This document shows, one piece after another, positions 36,301-47,300 of a stretch of DNA of 64,000 nt. The stretch lies in the NCBI RefSeq assembly GCF_910592395.1, contig NC_088323.1, positions 2,170,001-2,234,000 on the forward strand, in the 5' to 3' direction. The stretch is from Lineus longissimus. Its lineage: Eukaryota; Nemertea; Pilidiophora; Heteronemertea; Lineidae. The notes beneath the pieces were generated by a model. That model was not told the origin of the DNA and searched no databases. It worked only from the letters and a program-made list of their open reading frames with translations. The translations under genes and the position numbers were made by a program. The first letter of the stretch is position 1, and the number at the start of each line of letters is the position of its first letter.

Positions 36301-38798
36301 AGATAGTGGCAACCTGAAGACAAAGACAGACAGATCAGACATTGGGAAGTAAAACAGATCTTCAACTTCAACTTTGATTGTTTATCACAAAAGCTGTCAA
36401 CGTTTTCGTAGAATGCACAATTAATGCATTGTAAGAGTGTAGCGGAATGCATATTCATACATGAATTTTCATGATATTCTGATAAAACCCAGCCAAATTC
36501 AGAAAGACTACGCCATCGCCATCTTCAGGGCAAGGAAGGAACTGAAAAGGCAGTTCCTCCCTTGCCCTGATGGCGTAGTTCAGAACTTTATATGACTTCA
36601 TGAAAGAACTACGTTATCGCCATCTTCAGGGCAAGGTAGAAACTGAAAAGACCGTTTGGTCTTTTCAGTGCCTCTTTTGCCCTGAAGATGGCGATGGTGT
36701 AGTTCTTTCATGAAGTCTATGAGACATCCGATAACCAGCTCAAAGGGGAGGGGGAATTGGGCCACGTAGATCTACGGCGCTGAAGGTGTTAAAAAAATAG
36801 CATTTTAGTACAAATGAATATTGATTTGATCGACGAGTTCCACACATTTCAGTAATTTATACTGCAGCCACACCAGCTTATGAATGAAAATGAACCAGCA
36901 TGGTCCTCCATGTAATTCTGGTAATTTTGAAAATTTATTCATAGAGCCATCAGCTTTACCAAGGCAATGAGGCAAGAAAATGCCAACATTCACTTTGAAA
37001 TGTGACGACTGGAAGCCGATGGTCGCATGAGAGACTTTCTAGAATGTTCATTGACCACATCAACCCCTCATTAAGTTATGCAGGCACTAACAATGAATTA
37101 AACATGAAGTACCCTCATCTGTCGATAACTACACAATTCTGCACAATGGATGCAGATTTCATTAGTGAATTAATTTGGCTAAATTCAGCTAAGTGTAATC
37201 TGCTGAACATGGTGAACGACCCGATCTGATGAGAACGAGCACATGGCAGTCTACCTGCCCGAACAACCAGCTGCTGTATGTTACAGATGACAATGCTTTA
37301 TTGGAATTCATGCTGTCAGAACATCAAACAAACACTGAACTTGCATAATAGGCCTAGGGTCACAGCTGCTGAAGACTATCAACTCATGAATAAAATAGTT
37401 GTAGCACATAAGTACCAGATTTATGCAACTTGTCAACCATTTCTATCACTTCTACTTTGGCTTAACGGTTTTTGTTTTTTTAACCATTGTGCATTCTTCA
37501 TAACAAATTCTAGTGTTTTTATACTCAATGAATTAGCATCTAATTTAATAAGAACTTCACATTGCCACAAATGTAATATTGTGGGAGGGCATCAGTTATT
37601 ATTATCTCCAGTCTGAATGTCAAAATGTAGCTGATGCAATACACCTCTGGCTGATGCAATCAGATAATCTGCAGGGGGTCAGAAATCCTTATCATATCTG
37701 GTGTGCTGAGACATCATCGGAAGACAAACTAAAGGCCAAGAACAGATTTAGACCTGCCTGGACACTTTCCTATTACATTTTCATCTAATGAGAATGTAAT
37801 AATGACACACTACTACAAGCACTTTGGAAAGTACCCACAAACCCGGGATTCATACCTGAGCAATCTCATCTGGTGTTGTGACTTGTTTTGACATGGCTCG
37901 TAGACTATCAACGACATGTTCAACAGCCATCATTACCCCTGGAGGAAAACAACAATCAGATTACATAAGCACTTCAATCTCAATATACCAAACAATATTT
38001 TAAGTGTGGTTGAAGAGTGTTGTTTCAATGTTGAGTGTTTTCAGGTTTTAAATGAAACCCTTACGTTTATCATCAGAAGTTTCCATTTTCTATTCTTTTG
38101 GGAGCACTTGATTATTTATAAGGTCAGCACCCATTATTTCTTGGCGAAAAATGTCCTCCAACTTACCTTTTCTAATCTCAATTGGATTAGCTCCCTTGCT
38201 AATCTTCTCGAATCCTTCTTTGGCAATAGCACGGGCCAGGACAGTAGCAGTGGTGGTACCGTCCCCAGCCTCCTCATTTGTGTTGTTCGCTACGTCCTGT
38301 ACAAGTTTAGCACCAACGTTTTGCCATTTGTCTTTGAGGTCGATAGCCTTGGCAACGGTCACACCATCCTTGGTGATCTTTGGGCTGCCCCAGCTTTGTT
38401 CTATGATGACATTACGTCCCTGTTGATAGAAGAGAACTCATACTTTATACCCTTCAGTGTTATGTTCCAATTGTTTTGCAGTACCTAGGATGAAGGGGAC
38501 AATTTCCTTTGGTTGTCTGTGAACTCTGCAGGAATTTTACCAGCTACGCCTGTACCACCTAGGGTCGGGCAAACAAACCATTTAATATGAAATTTACAAT
38601 CTAGTCACGTCTTCTTTTAACTATCTGTACCTTTGGTCCCATGGTCACAGCTACCGCATCAGCTAGCAAGTCCACACCCTGTAGCATGGCAGCTCTGGAG
38701 TCTGCTCCAAACTTGATGTCCTTAGCATAGGCACGACAGAGGGCGGGCTTGAGATGTCGAGCCACCGCCGGTCGCAGGATACTTGGTAGACGATACAT
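33341..38798 (-). CDS. HSPD1: Mitochondrial 60 kDa chaperonin (HSP60)
   Basis: Ten coding exons from the 5' end: 38798-38631, 38419-38167, 37938-37856, 36313-36218, 36035-35773, 35534-35327, 34793-34656, 34477-34303, 34046-33865 and 33511-33341. All phases join, giving 578 residues (human 573). A mitochondrial presequence ([20 protein letters not shown]) precedes [15 protein letters not shown]. Group I chaperonin signatures follow: [55 protein letters not shown], and the Gly-Gly-Met C-terminal tail. It forms the double-ring ATP-driven folding machine of the mitochondrial matrix with HSP10. An acceptor (cactttcag) directly before the start codon implies an upstream non-coding exon, with a fitting donor AAAAG|gtatga at 39584. 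Transcription diverges from HSPE1 within about 200 bp. Intron 3 holds two foldback repeats. Confidence 0.98.
36507..36717. mobile_element. Two adjacent foldback repeats in HSPD1 intron 3
   Basis: The first hairpin spans about 36507-36580 and the second 36594-36717. Both carry the arm CGCCATCTTCAGGGCAAGG and its inverted copy. The second has longer arms ending GACTTCATGAAAGAACTACG. The pattern suggests one foldback element duplicated or inserted beside its relative. Confidence 0.7.
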
Positions 38799-39584
38799 TC
38801 TGAAAGTGAAGATACGTTTTATAGTTAATTTTGTTCCATACCAGTCGAAGGAAAATCAAGCCCTGAATGCAACCAATACTGTCTAGTGGCTAATAAGAGA
38901 CCGAGAAAGCAGAAGCTAGAAGGGTTAATTATGCACGGGCCAGGCCCGGCCCCAGAGCGGCACGTGTTTTAATCCGATACCGGTACCGATAATCGGATAC
39001 TAGGCCTATATCATGCTATTGCAATTGCGAATACAGTTCATGTAGGCTTAGATCTACATTTAATAATGTGTCCATTCATGTTATCAGTCCTATCATAAAC
39101 CGGCTTATTCAACACACTGACACACATGCCCTTCAAAGGACACGTGCTTTTACACAACGCAGCCATCTTGGGATTTTCTGGAAACGTCTTCGTCGACCGA
39201 AAATGTTTTACTGCATACGCCGAGACCAGACTATGATCAAGTGAATCAAAACGTCAAAATTGTAGAAAATATATTCATTTTTCAGTACAAACCTGTTGAA
39301 TCGATAACTGATGCGTAAATGTAGGGGAATCGGATGGTTTTAGAGAGCTTGATTTCGCTAACCGGCAGTCAGCACGTTTTCCAAGCAATGATGGATGTCA
39401 GAACGAGGCTAATTTATTGAGACTGATAATGAGGAAATAAGTATAATCAAAACAGATAAAATATATGTTCAGAAAATTAGCTCATAAAGTTATATTAACC
39501 AGATGTTGGCAGATGATTAACGATTTGGTGAAAGTAAGAGATTTCTGCTAAATATTGTAGATAAATTTTATATCCCGATCATAC

Positions 39585-39772
39585 CTTTTGGCAGTTTATA
39601 TATGACACTATACTTGTTCTGGGTGAGAATTTTCGCGACGAACGTTAATTGAACTGGGCATGCGTGTTCGATGAAAATCCCCACGTGGTCACCTTCTAGG
39701 ATTTTCTACAGAGCCTCCCACGTCAAGGGCAAGAAACGTCGCATTTTAGGGACCGATTTCTCAAACAAAATG
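39585..39772. promoter_or_regulatory. Shared divergent promoter of HSPD1 and HSPE1
   Basis: The proposed HSPD1 leader exon (minus, donor at 39584) and the HSPE1 first exon (plus, ending 39772) face away from each other here. That leaves at most about 190 bp of shared control region. A heat-shock-element-like site at 39616-39643 and an E-box CACGTG near 39692 lie inside. No TATA box is seen. Vertebrate HSPD1/HSPE1 are known to share a bidirectional heat-inducible promoter. Transcript starts are inferred. Confidence 0.65.
39616..39643. promoter_or_regulatory. Candidate heat shock element
   Basis: The sequence GTTCTGGGTGAGAATTTTCG contains nTTCn, a five-base gap, then nGAAnnTTCn, with a further GAA at 40-42. 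This is a gapped HSF-binding arrangement. It sits in the shared HSPD1/HSPE1 promoter. Confidence 0.55.
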
Positions 39773-41103
39773 GTAAAGTTACAATATTCATTTTGGCACA
39801 GTGATAAAACAGTATTTAATCTACTGACTGACACTTTTGAAATGATAATCATTTGTGTACTTCCTTTGTTACGTGCGATCAAAATCTGCCCTCTATTTCA
39901 GGTCTACTTATACAATACACTGAGTCACTGTACAGTAGATTTAGTGTGGTGTAACATGAAATTTTGTCCTGAGTAGAAAATGTCCGGGAACAATAGTTGT
40001 GGCAAATGGTCTTTTTACTAGGGACACAGGGGTTGGGCATGAATTGGTGTCGATATGAGATTGTCAATTGATTCGGGAGGGTGGGATTTAGCAGCTAGCT
40101 ATGTCATTCTGGGAATCTTCAATCATGAAAAAATGGAATGGGCGGCGCCAGGGCGTGTTGTATTGGCACAAGCGTTTGTACTTGTAGGCGTGCTTTTTGG
40201 GAGTGTGGATCCTCCCCATATATGTAGTTGTGTCCTTCACAGTCATCTCTTTCTTGCCACAGGCCGCCGCTGCATTATTGAGACGATTTAAACCAATGTT
40301 TGATCGGGTCCTTGTTGAGCGGGCTGTTGCAGAAACAAAGACAAAAGGTGGCATCCTTCTTCCTGATAAATCACTCGGAAAAATCTTAGAAGCTACAGTT
40401 GTAGCAGTTGGACCAGGAGTCAGAACTGAGGTAAGTCATCATGATGTTTGCCGTGTGGCTTGTTAAAATCATTGTTCAATCAGTCAAGGTGATGAGCCAA
40501 AATAATATTCATGCCTGAAACTATCATAGTGTACACTAACATGAGATGTTCTCAACCAATGAAGACTATTTTGTAACAAAGGTTTCCTTCTTTGATAGAG
40601 AATTCTGTTTTAGCAAAGAAGTGTCTGGCATTGGGATTTCCTAACACTTTCCTGACTCTAGTTTAGCTTGGTCCTCCGATGCAGCATCAAACGAATACCG
40701 CATCAAACTGATTGTCAAATATCTTCTCTTTATAGACTGGATCTTTTATTGCTCCGAGCGTGAAAGTTGGAGATAAAATATTACTTCCAGAGTATGGTGG
40801 CACGACAGTCAAGTTGGAAGAGAAGGTAATATCTCACACTTTTCTTGGCTGAAGTCTGAATCGCAGGGCCTTTATGGTGTGAAACACACAGCTAACACAG
40901 ACAAGGAAGACGATTTCATTTGGTGTTCAAAATCAACTTCTCAATGCATTATTTACCCCTTTTATTAGATATCTAGAATATGAAGCTGTTGTATCAATGA
41001 ATCTTGTCTTCTTCCTTCAAGTTAAACACATTTCTGAATTGTTTCATTTCAGGAGTACCACCTATTCCGAGACACAGACATCCTGGCCAAGTTCGAGGAT
41101 TGA
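39770..41103 (+). CDS. HSPE1: Mitochondrial 10 kDa chaperonin (HSP10)
   Basis: Four coding exons: 39770-39772 (the ATG alone), 40263-40430, 40736-40825 and 41053-41103, giving 103 residues (human 102). GroES-family features are in order: LLRRFKPMFDRVLVER; the mobile loop ETKTKGGILLPDK that docks on HSP60; KILEATVVAVGPG; VKVGDKILLPEYGGTTVKL; and a C-terminal FRDTDILAKFED. It caps the HSP60 ring in the mitochondrial matrix. It is transcribed away from HSPD1, so both subunits can be induced together. Exon 1 carries only the start codon, directly followed by gtaaag. This is judged from phase, since ATG|GCC GCC GCT gives MAAALL in frame. AATAAA at 41354-41359 fits the transcript end. Confidence 0.96.
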
Positions 41104-41353
41104 AATCGACATAAAAATCATGAACAATTACCGTTTCATTGTTAATTCGAAAAAACATGACTTGATGATGTCTCCTAAGTGCAAATGTGTTGTCCTTGGC
41201 AGAAGATCGGAGTTTAGGAACAAAAGGATTGAAGTTGGTACTTGGAAAAGTTAGTCAGTTAGACATCTCTATCCATGGTTGTTAAAACATTTTATTTCCA
41301 GATTGTAGAAATAGGAAACTAAAGGTTGTGTATAAATATTCGTCAGATGTATA

Positions 41354-41359
41354 AATAAA
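41354..41359 (+). terminator. Polyadenylation signal of HSPE1
   Basis: AATAAA lies about 250 nt after the stop codon. Confidence 0.6.
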
Positions 41360-41704
41360 CATTTATATAAATCGTAATTTGCGGTCTGTGTCTTTGTTCA
41401 CTTGACCAAGTCTGTGAGTGATTGCCTGGGCTGATAACCCTGACCTTGTTGCACATCCTGGCAAATTGTCCAAGACCACCCTACAAGGGAGACATGGACT
41501 GGTACTCTCCTCTTGGACTAGCTGTGATGGGCTTCAATCTAAGATCATCGACAGCGGTATTGTCAAGCATCCACACAGAAGAGAATTGTCCTATTCCGAA
41601 GAGGCTGACTTGGGTTAAGAATGTTGTGTCCTAATACCAGTATTATCTCATCCAGGAAGACAAGAAACCTGATTTGCCTTGAGTGAGGACAGAATTCAGT
41701 CTTT

Positions 41705-43615
41705 CCTTCAGGAAGTCTCGGAGCTTCAAATGAAGACAATGGTTGTTACAATGTCTTATTGCCTTCTAGTCTGAATTGAGAATGATGACTGCTGGTTGTG
41801 CCTTGTCCTTTCATCAGAAAGTCTCGGAGCTTCAAATGAAGACAATGGTTGTTACAATGTCTTATTGCCTTCTAGTCTGAATTGAGAATGATGACTGCGG
41901 GTTGTGCCTTGTCTTTTCATCTGAAAGTCTCAGAGCTTCAAATGAAGACAATGGTTGTTACAATGTCTTATTGCCTTCTAGTCTGAATTGAGAATGATGA
42001 CTGCGGGTTGTGCCTTGTCTTTTCATCTGAAAGTCTCAGAGCTTCAAATGAAGACAATGGTTGTTACAATGTCTTATTGCCTTCTAGTCTGAATTGAGAA
42101 TGATGATTGCCTGTTGTGACTTGTTTTTTCATCAGAATGTCTCGGAGCTTCAAATGCAGACAATGGTTGTTACAATGTCTTATTGCCTTCTAGTCTGGAT
42201 TGAGAATGATGACTGCTGGTTGTGCCTTGCCTTTTCACCAGAATGTCTCGGAGCTTCAAATGAAGACAATGGTTGTTACAATGTCTTATTGCCTTCTAGT
42301 CTGGATTGAGAATGATGACTGCTGGTTGTGCCTTGTCTTTTCACCAGAATGTCTCGGAGCTTCAAATGCAGACAATGGTTGTTACAATGTCTTATTGCCT
42401 TCTAGTCTGGATTGAGAATGATGACTGCTGGTTGTGCCTTGTCTTTTCACCAGAATGTCTCGGAGCTTCAAATGAAGACAATGGTTGTTACAATGTCTTA
42501 TTGCCTTCTAGTCTGGATTGAGAATGATGACTGCTGGTTGTGCCTTGTCTTTTCACCAGAAAGTCTCAGAGCTTCAAATGAAGACAATGGTTGTTACAAT
42601 GTCTTATTGCCTTCTAGTCTGGATTGAGAATGATGACTGCTGGTTGTGCCTTGTCTTTTCACCAGAATGTCTCGGAGCTTCAAATGCAGACAATGGTTGT
42701 TACAATGTCTTATTGCCTTCTAGTCTGGATTGAGAATGATGACTGCTGGTTGTGCCTTGTCTTTTCACCAGAATGTCTCGGAGCTTCAAATGCAGACAAT
42801 GGTTGTTACAATGTCTTATTGCCTTCTCGTCTGGATTGAGAATGATGACTGCTGGTTGTGCCTTGTCTTTTCACCAGAATGTCTCGGAGCTTCAAATGCA
42901 GACACTGGTTGTTACAATGTCTTATTGCCTTCTAGTCTGGATTGAGAATGATGATTGCTGGTTGTGCCTTGTCTTTTCACCAGAATGTCTCGGAGCTTCA
43001 AAGGAAGACAATGGTTATTACAATGTCTTATTGCCTTCTAGTCTGAATTGAGAATGATGACTGCTGGTTGTGCCTTGTCTTTTCACCAGAATGTCTCGGA
43101 GCTTCAAATGAAGACAATGGTTGTTACAATGTCTTATTGCCTTCTAGTCTGAATTGAGAATGATGACTGCTGGTTGTGCCTTGTCTTTTCACCAGAATGT
43201 CTCGGAGCTTCAAATGAAGACAATGGTTGTTACAATGTCTTATTGCCTTCTAGTCTGAATTGAGAATGATGACTGCTGGTTGTGACTCATCTTTTCATCA
43301 GAAAGTCTCGGAGCTTCAAATGAAGACAATGGTTGTTACAATGTCTTATTGCCTTCTAGTCCGAGTTGAGAATGATGACTGCTGGTTGTGACTCATCTTT
43401 TCATCAGAAAGTCTCGGAGCTTCAAATGAAGACAATGGTTGTTACAATGTCTTATTGCCTTCTAGTCTAAATTGAGAATGATGACTGCGGGTTGTGACTT
43501 GTCTTTTCATCAGAAAGTCTCGGAGCTTCAAATGAAGACAATGGTTGTTGCAATGTCTTATTGCCTTCTAGTCTGAATAGAAAATAATGACTGCGGGTTG
43601 TGGCTTGTCTTTTAA
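41705..43615. repeat. 106-bp tandem repeat array, about 18 copies
   Basis: Units begin with GTCTCGGAGCTTCAAATGAA and include ACAATGGTTGTTACAATGTC and TTGAGAATGATGACTGC. I count 18 occurrences of the TCTCGGAGCTTC (or TCTCAGAGCTTC) word at 106-bp spacing. The middle units (about 42140-43000) are the most alike; edge units diverge, as expected from unequal exchange. Because 106 is not a multiple of three, the serial 71-codon open frames are by-products of the repeat. Confidence 0.95.
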
Positions 43616-44352
43616 TAAATTACTAATTACCAAGCTGTACAGGGTGAGGTTACTGTTTTCAGCAGCTGACACAGAAATGTGCAAATACCAAAGCCAGCAG
43701 ACGCACAATTCAATTGAGCCCAGTTTAAAAAGCTGTATGTATCAAATGATGTTCTCATTTTAAAATATTGTCAACAACAATGTAATAACAATTATGTTTT
43801 ACAATGTAGCATAAACACATCCATTATTTGTATAAATAAACCCATATCTACCAGTGTTCAGCAGAGCAGTCAGTTGACACTCTCTAATTTCAATTGATTG
43901 AATTAATCCTAGCTAAATGTGTTACAAAAGTAGAAAATTACCAAAAAATTACTATCTTGTCATAATTAAAAGACACATCATCCCCCCAACAATAAATTTG
44001 CACACTACGCCCCAAGCCCCTATAACAACAAAACCAGGTCTGCTATTTTTTTGGTGCATGCAATACATATGGAGTAAGAGTTCACCATCAATCCCCTAGA
44101 AAGCTTGCGAAAGCCTAACTAAAAAATTGCAAAAAAAGCTAGAGATGGAGTATTTTCTCCATCAACAAAAGGTGACCAATTTTCCGATCAATTTGAACAT
44201 CTCATATTGTCCAGTGTACTGGTGAGGAAACTACGGTACTTGAATCCTTATATATATAAATATCTTCTTTGATTAGAAGTGTTGTCTCATATGGAAGTTT
44301 ACTGGTGTACTACGACTTTAATTCACAACCAACACATGTGAATACACCTAGT

Positions 44353-47300
44353 TTAATCTGATTCCTCCTTTGTCCCCCAGAGGGCATACACAGCCCGATA
44401 TGCCCCTTTTAATTGCTGTTTATGAGCCGGTGGACAAACAGTGTCATGTGACTTAATAGTGAATCCCAGTTCATAAGCAAGCTCCTGTCCGGCGCTGGAA
44501 TCCGCATAAATCTGACTTATTTGCGAGTCCTTTAGTTTCATTTCTTTTCCATCAAGACCTTGTTGGAACTGCAATAAAGTGATTAACACATGAGACAGGT
44601 CAAGAGAACGTCATATTTTGAAAACTTCTTGGATGTCTTTTTTAGCTTCCATCTTCTTGAGCAATCCTCAACAGTGCATTTATATCATGTATCACTGCAT
44701 TTCCCACTTGGCAACATACTGGCAGTCAAAGATTTGAACTTTGATTAGAGTTCAGGGGCCACATCACCTACAACCCTGGTGTAGGCCTACATGGTGGTTT
44801 TTAGCAGGGCATTGCATTGGTGGGATTAGCGCTTGTTCAGTGTGCTATGGCAAGAGGACGGAAAGTGGAGCAAAAATTCCCTTGTTCCGCATTTGTGACT
44901 CGCTCTACCAAAACTAGGCGCTTGTCGCATCTGAACTTGACAGGTTGATACGGACTTGTTGTTCATTTCCCTATTGTTGACCTTTTGTGAAATCTATTAC
45001 AAACTGATTTGGTCACATTCAACAAAAGGTCAACAATAGGGAAATGAACAACAAGTCCGTATCAACCTGTCAAGTTCAGATGCGACAAGCGCCTAGTTTT
45101 GGTAGAGCGGGTCACATTTTATTTGAAGGATAGATTTGGTAGTTCCAGGAGGCATTTCCTTGCATAGGCCTAAAAAATCTACTCACCAAGTTCAGCAGGG
45201 CTTTTGACAGATTACGTGTGCACTTCGCAATGGCCTGTGTAGTGTCATCTTCCATTTCCCGCAGAGCTTCAAATACGGCCCTCAAAGCTTGAATGTTGTC
45301 TGTTATGGTGATGGGGAAGACAACACTGTTATCGCTCTGTCAGAGAAAATACAAGATGCATCAAGAAATATGGCTCAGATCTCGATTTAGAAATTCCGAA
45401 AACAAATATGAATGACCCCTAACCCCACATTCAACTTCTCAAATTTTCATAGTTAAGATGGTGACCACATTTCACATCATGTTCGGATGTAGCCAGTGAC
45501 AATGGGGCATCACTCTTCTGTCCTCGGCAAGGTGGAACAGGTCACCGGTACCTATGTGTGTCATGTCTCCTATTCAATATTCGAGTGGACCCCAAAATAA
45601 TCATCCCAATCATGCAGCCTTCATCCAACCCCTGGCCTTGTATCATGTTACATTCACAAGCTTGGAGAGCATAGGGCCTACCAGGGACATAGAATGTTGA
45701 AGCATGACGTTCTGAGATGAGGGCCCATCTGCTTAAGGTAACTTTTGTTTTCAGATTAGGCTCACCTTCAAATTGAAACCAGCGTACTCCAATAAACCAG
45801 TCCAGGACGAATCATCCGATCCCAACGTCTTCTTGAGGCCAGCAATGTCAGAGTACTTCCGCTCTCCACTTTTGACTGAGTGGTATGCTTGCTTCAGCTG
45901 TGGGTGAAAGATGCACAGACAGTCAAAACCATGGGTGGGCACATCCTAAGCTATGGACGATTTTGAGAAAAAACTTTGCCCCCAATCACCACTAGTTGAG
46001 GTGACAGATGACTTCCTTTGCGATATCTGAATATCCTACCATTTGGTCACTTACATGTTCACTGTTCAAACACTGAACATTGCATTTTCATGCATGCATA
46101 TGAACCTTCTGCGACACCAACGCACTGCACCAGTCTTCATTTGACAGAGGTCAGCTTCTGCACCAGTCATGAGATCTTCTTTTTCTTACCAGGGTGACAA
46201 AATTATCAACCGCAACCGGCGTCTCACATATGTGTAGAACAGTCTTGGTGAATTTCTCCCTCTGGTCGCTCTTCAAGTCAATGATAGGGGCAAATGTCCT
46301 ATACAGGGATAGATCTGAAAGTGTAATTCTAGGGTATTAAATGGATCAGAATGTCTAAAAATGCTTGAGCGGGGGAAGAAAACAGAAATGTTCTGTATGT
46401 GTATCACTATTAAATCTGATGTGCACTCCAAGTTTCAGCTAATTTGCATGCACAATGACTGCACTACGGCATTGTGTATTTTTATTTTCCTGATCCACTA
46501 GCAAATACAATTGACACGAACTACGTATCACGGCTGTGTACAACTTTGAAGTATCATGCACACTTGAAAATAATCTTACTTGTCTGACCCTTTGGGTCAT
46601 TAGGCTCGTCATCTGCACAAAATTGCAACACACATCAATGTACAGGAAAAACCAATCTGGTCATGCAGGACAAACGGGATTTGTAGCTGGTATCAAGCCT
46701 GTGCATATAGTACTTCACCAAAAGAAAATCTGCTATTCGATGTAAAATTGACATCAAATTACATTACAAAGTGTGGATGACATGATCAAGTATGTGACAC
46801 ACAGATGGCATGTCACTGCACAAGCTCTGTAAAGCTGTGTATCCACACACTGAAGTAGCCAGGGAACTTATTGTCCATGCAGGAGCAAGCTGGTCAATCA
46901 TGATTGTTTTGGGTGTTGTATCATAAGACCTTACCAATGTAATTGTCAGTTTAACAGATTTTTAGGACACACCAGGATGAAAAAAGATAATGAATAGGCT
47001 GATTTAGAAGCTGGGCTAGTGTTATCAGGTATATCCCCGGTGGACCCTGCCTCGAAATCAGAGTCGAAACCTGTTATTTTGATTATCCATCACTTAACAA
47101 AGTGATACAAGTTGCATGAAACATGACCACATATAAAGACAATTTTTCAAAATTTGACCTCAGTGAAGCAAAATTCATTAAATGAACAATTAAACTGGTA
47201 TGGCCTGAGACAAAATGGCTTCCAAACCTGTCAAAGTTCCATGATGCTTTCCCAGGTGATGATGGAAATGACTGAGTGCATGTATGACTTCATAGAAATG

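Larger units (their letters stand above)
41104..44352. other. Intergenic region between HSPE1 and the gasdermin gene
   Basis: After the HSPE1 polyadenylation signal (41354-41359) come about 350 bp of unique sequence and the 106-bp tandem array (41705-43615). About 700 bp of AT-rich sequence without an exon follows. The 3' UTR of the minus-strand gasdermin gene must lie at the right end, but I see no clear AATAAA for it. Confidence 0.6.

Noticed and set aside
35769..36458. 229-codon minus-strand frame as one HSP60 exon
   Set aside because: Only the part from [11 protein letters not shown] onward (36035 down) is chaperonin. The rest is intron read-through before the acceptor.
37916..38488. 190-codon plus-strand frame over HSP60 exon 2
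   Set aside because: It is the antisense shadow of a conserved chaperonin exon.
42094..43051. Series of overlapping 71-codon open frames on the plus strand
   Set aside because: They repeat every 106 bp with the tandem array, change frame from unit to unit, and have no splice or start context. They are by-products of the repeat.
41705..43615. Regularly spaced repeats that could suggest a CRISPR array
   Set aside because: The repeat covers the whole 106-bp unit, so there are no unique spacers. The setting is an intron-containing animal genome.
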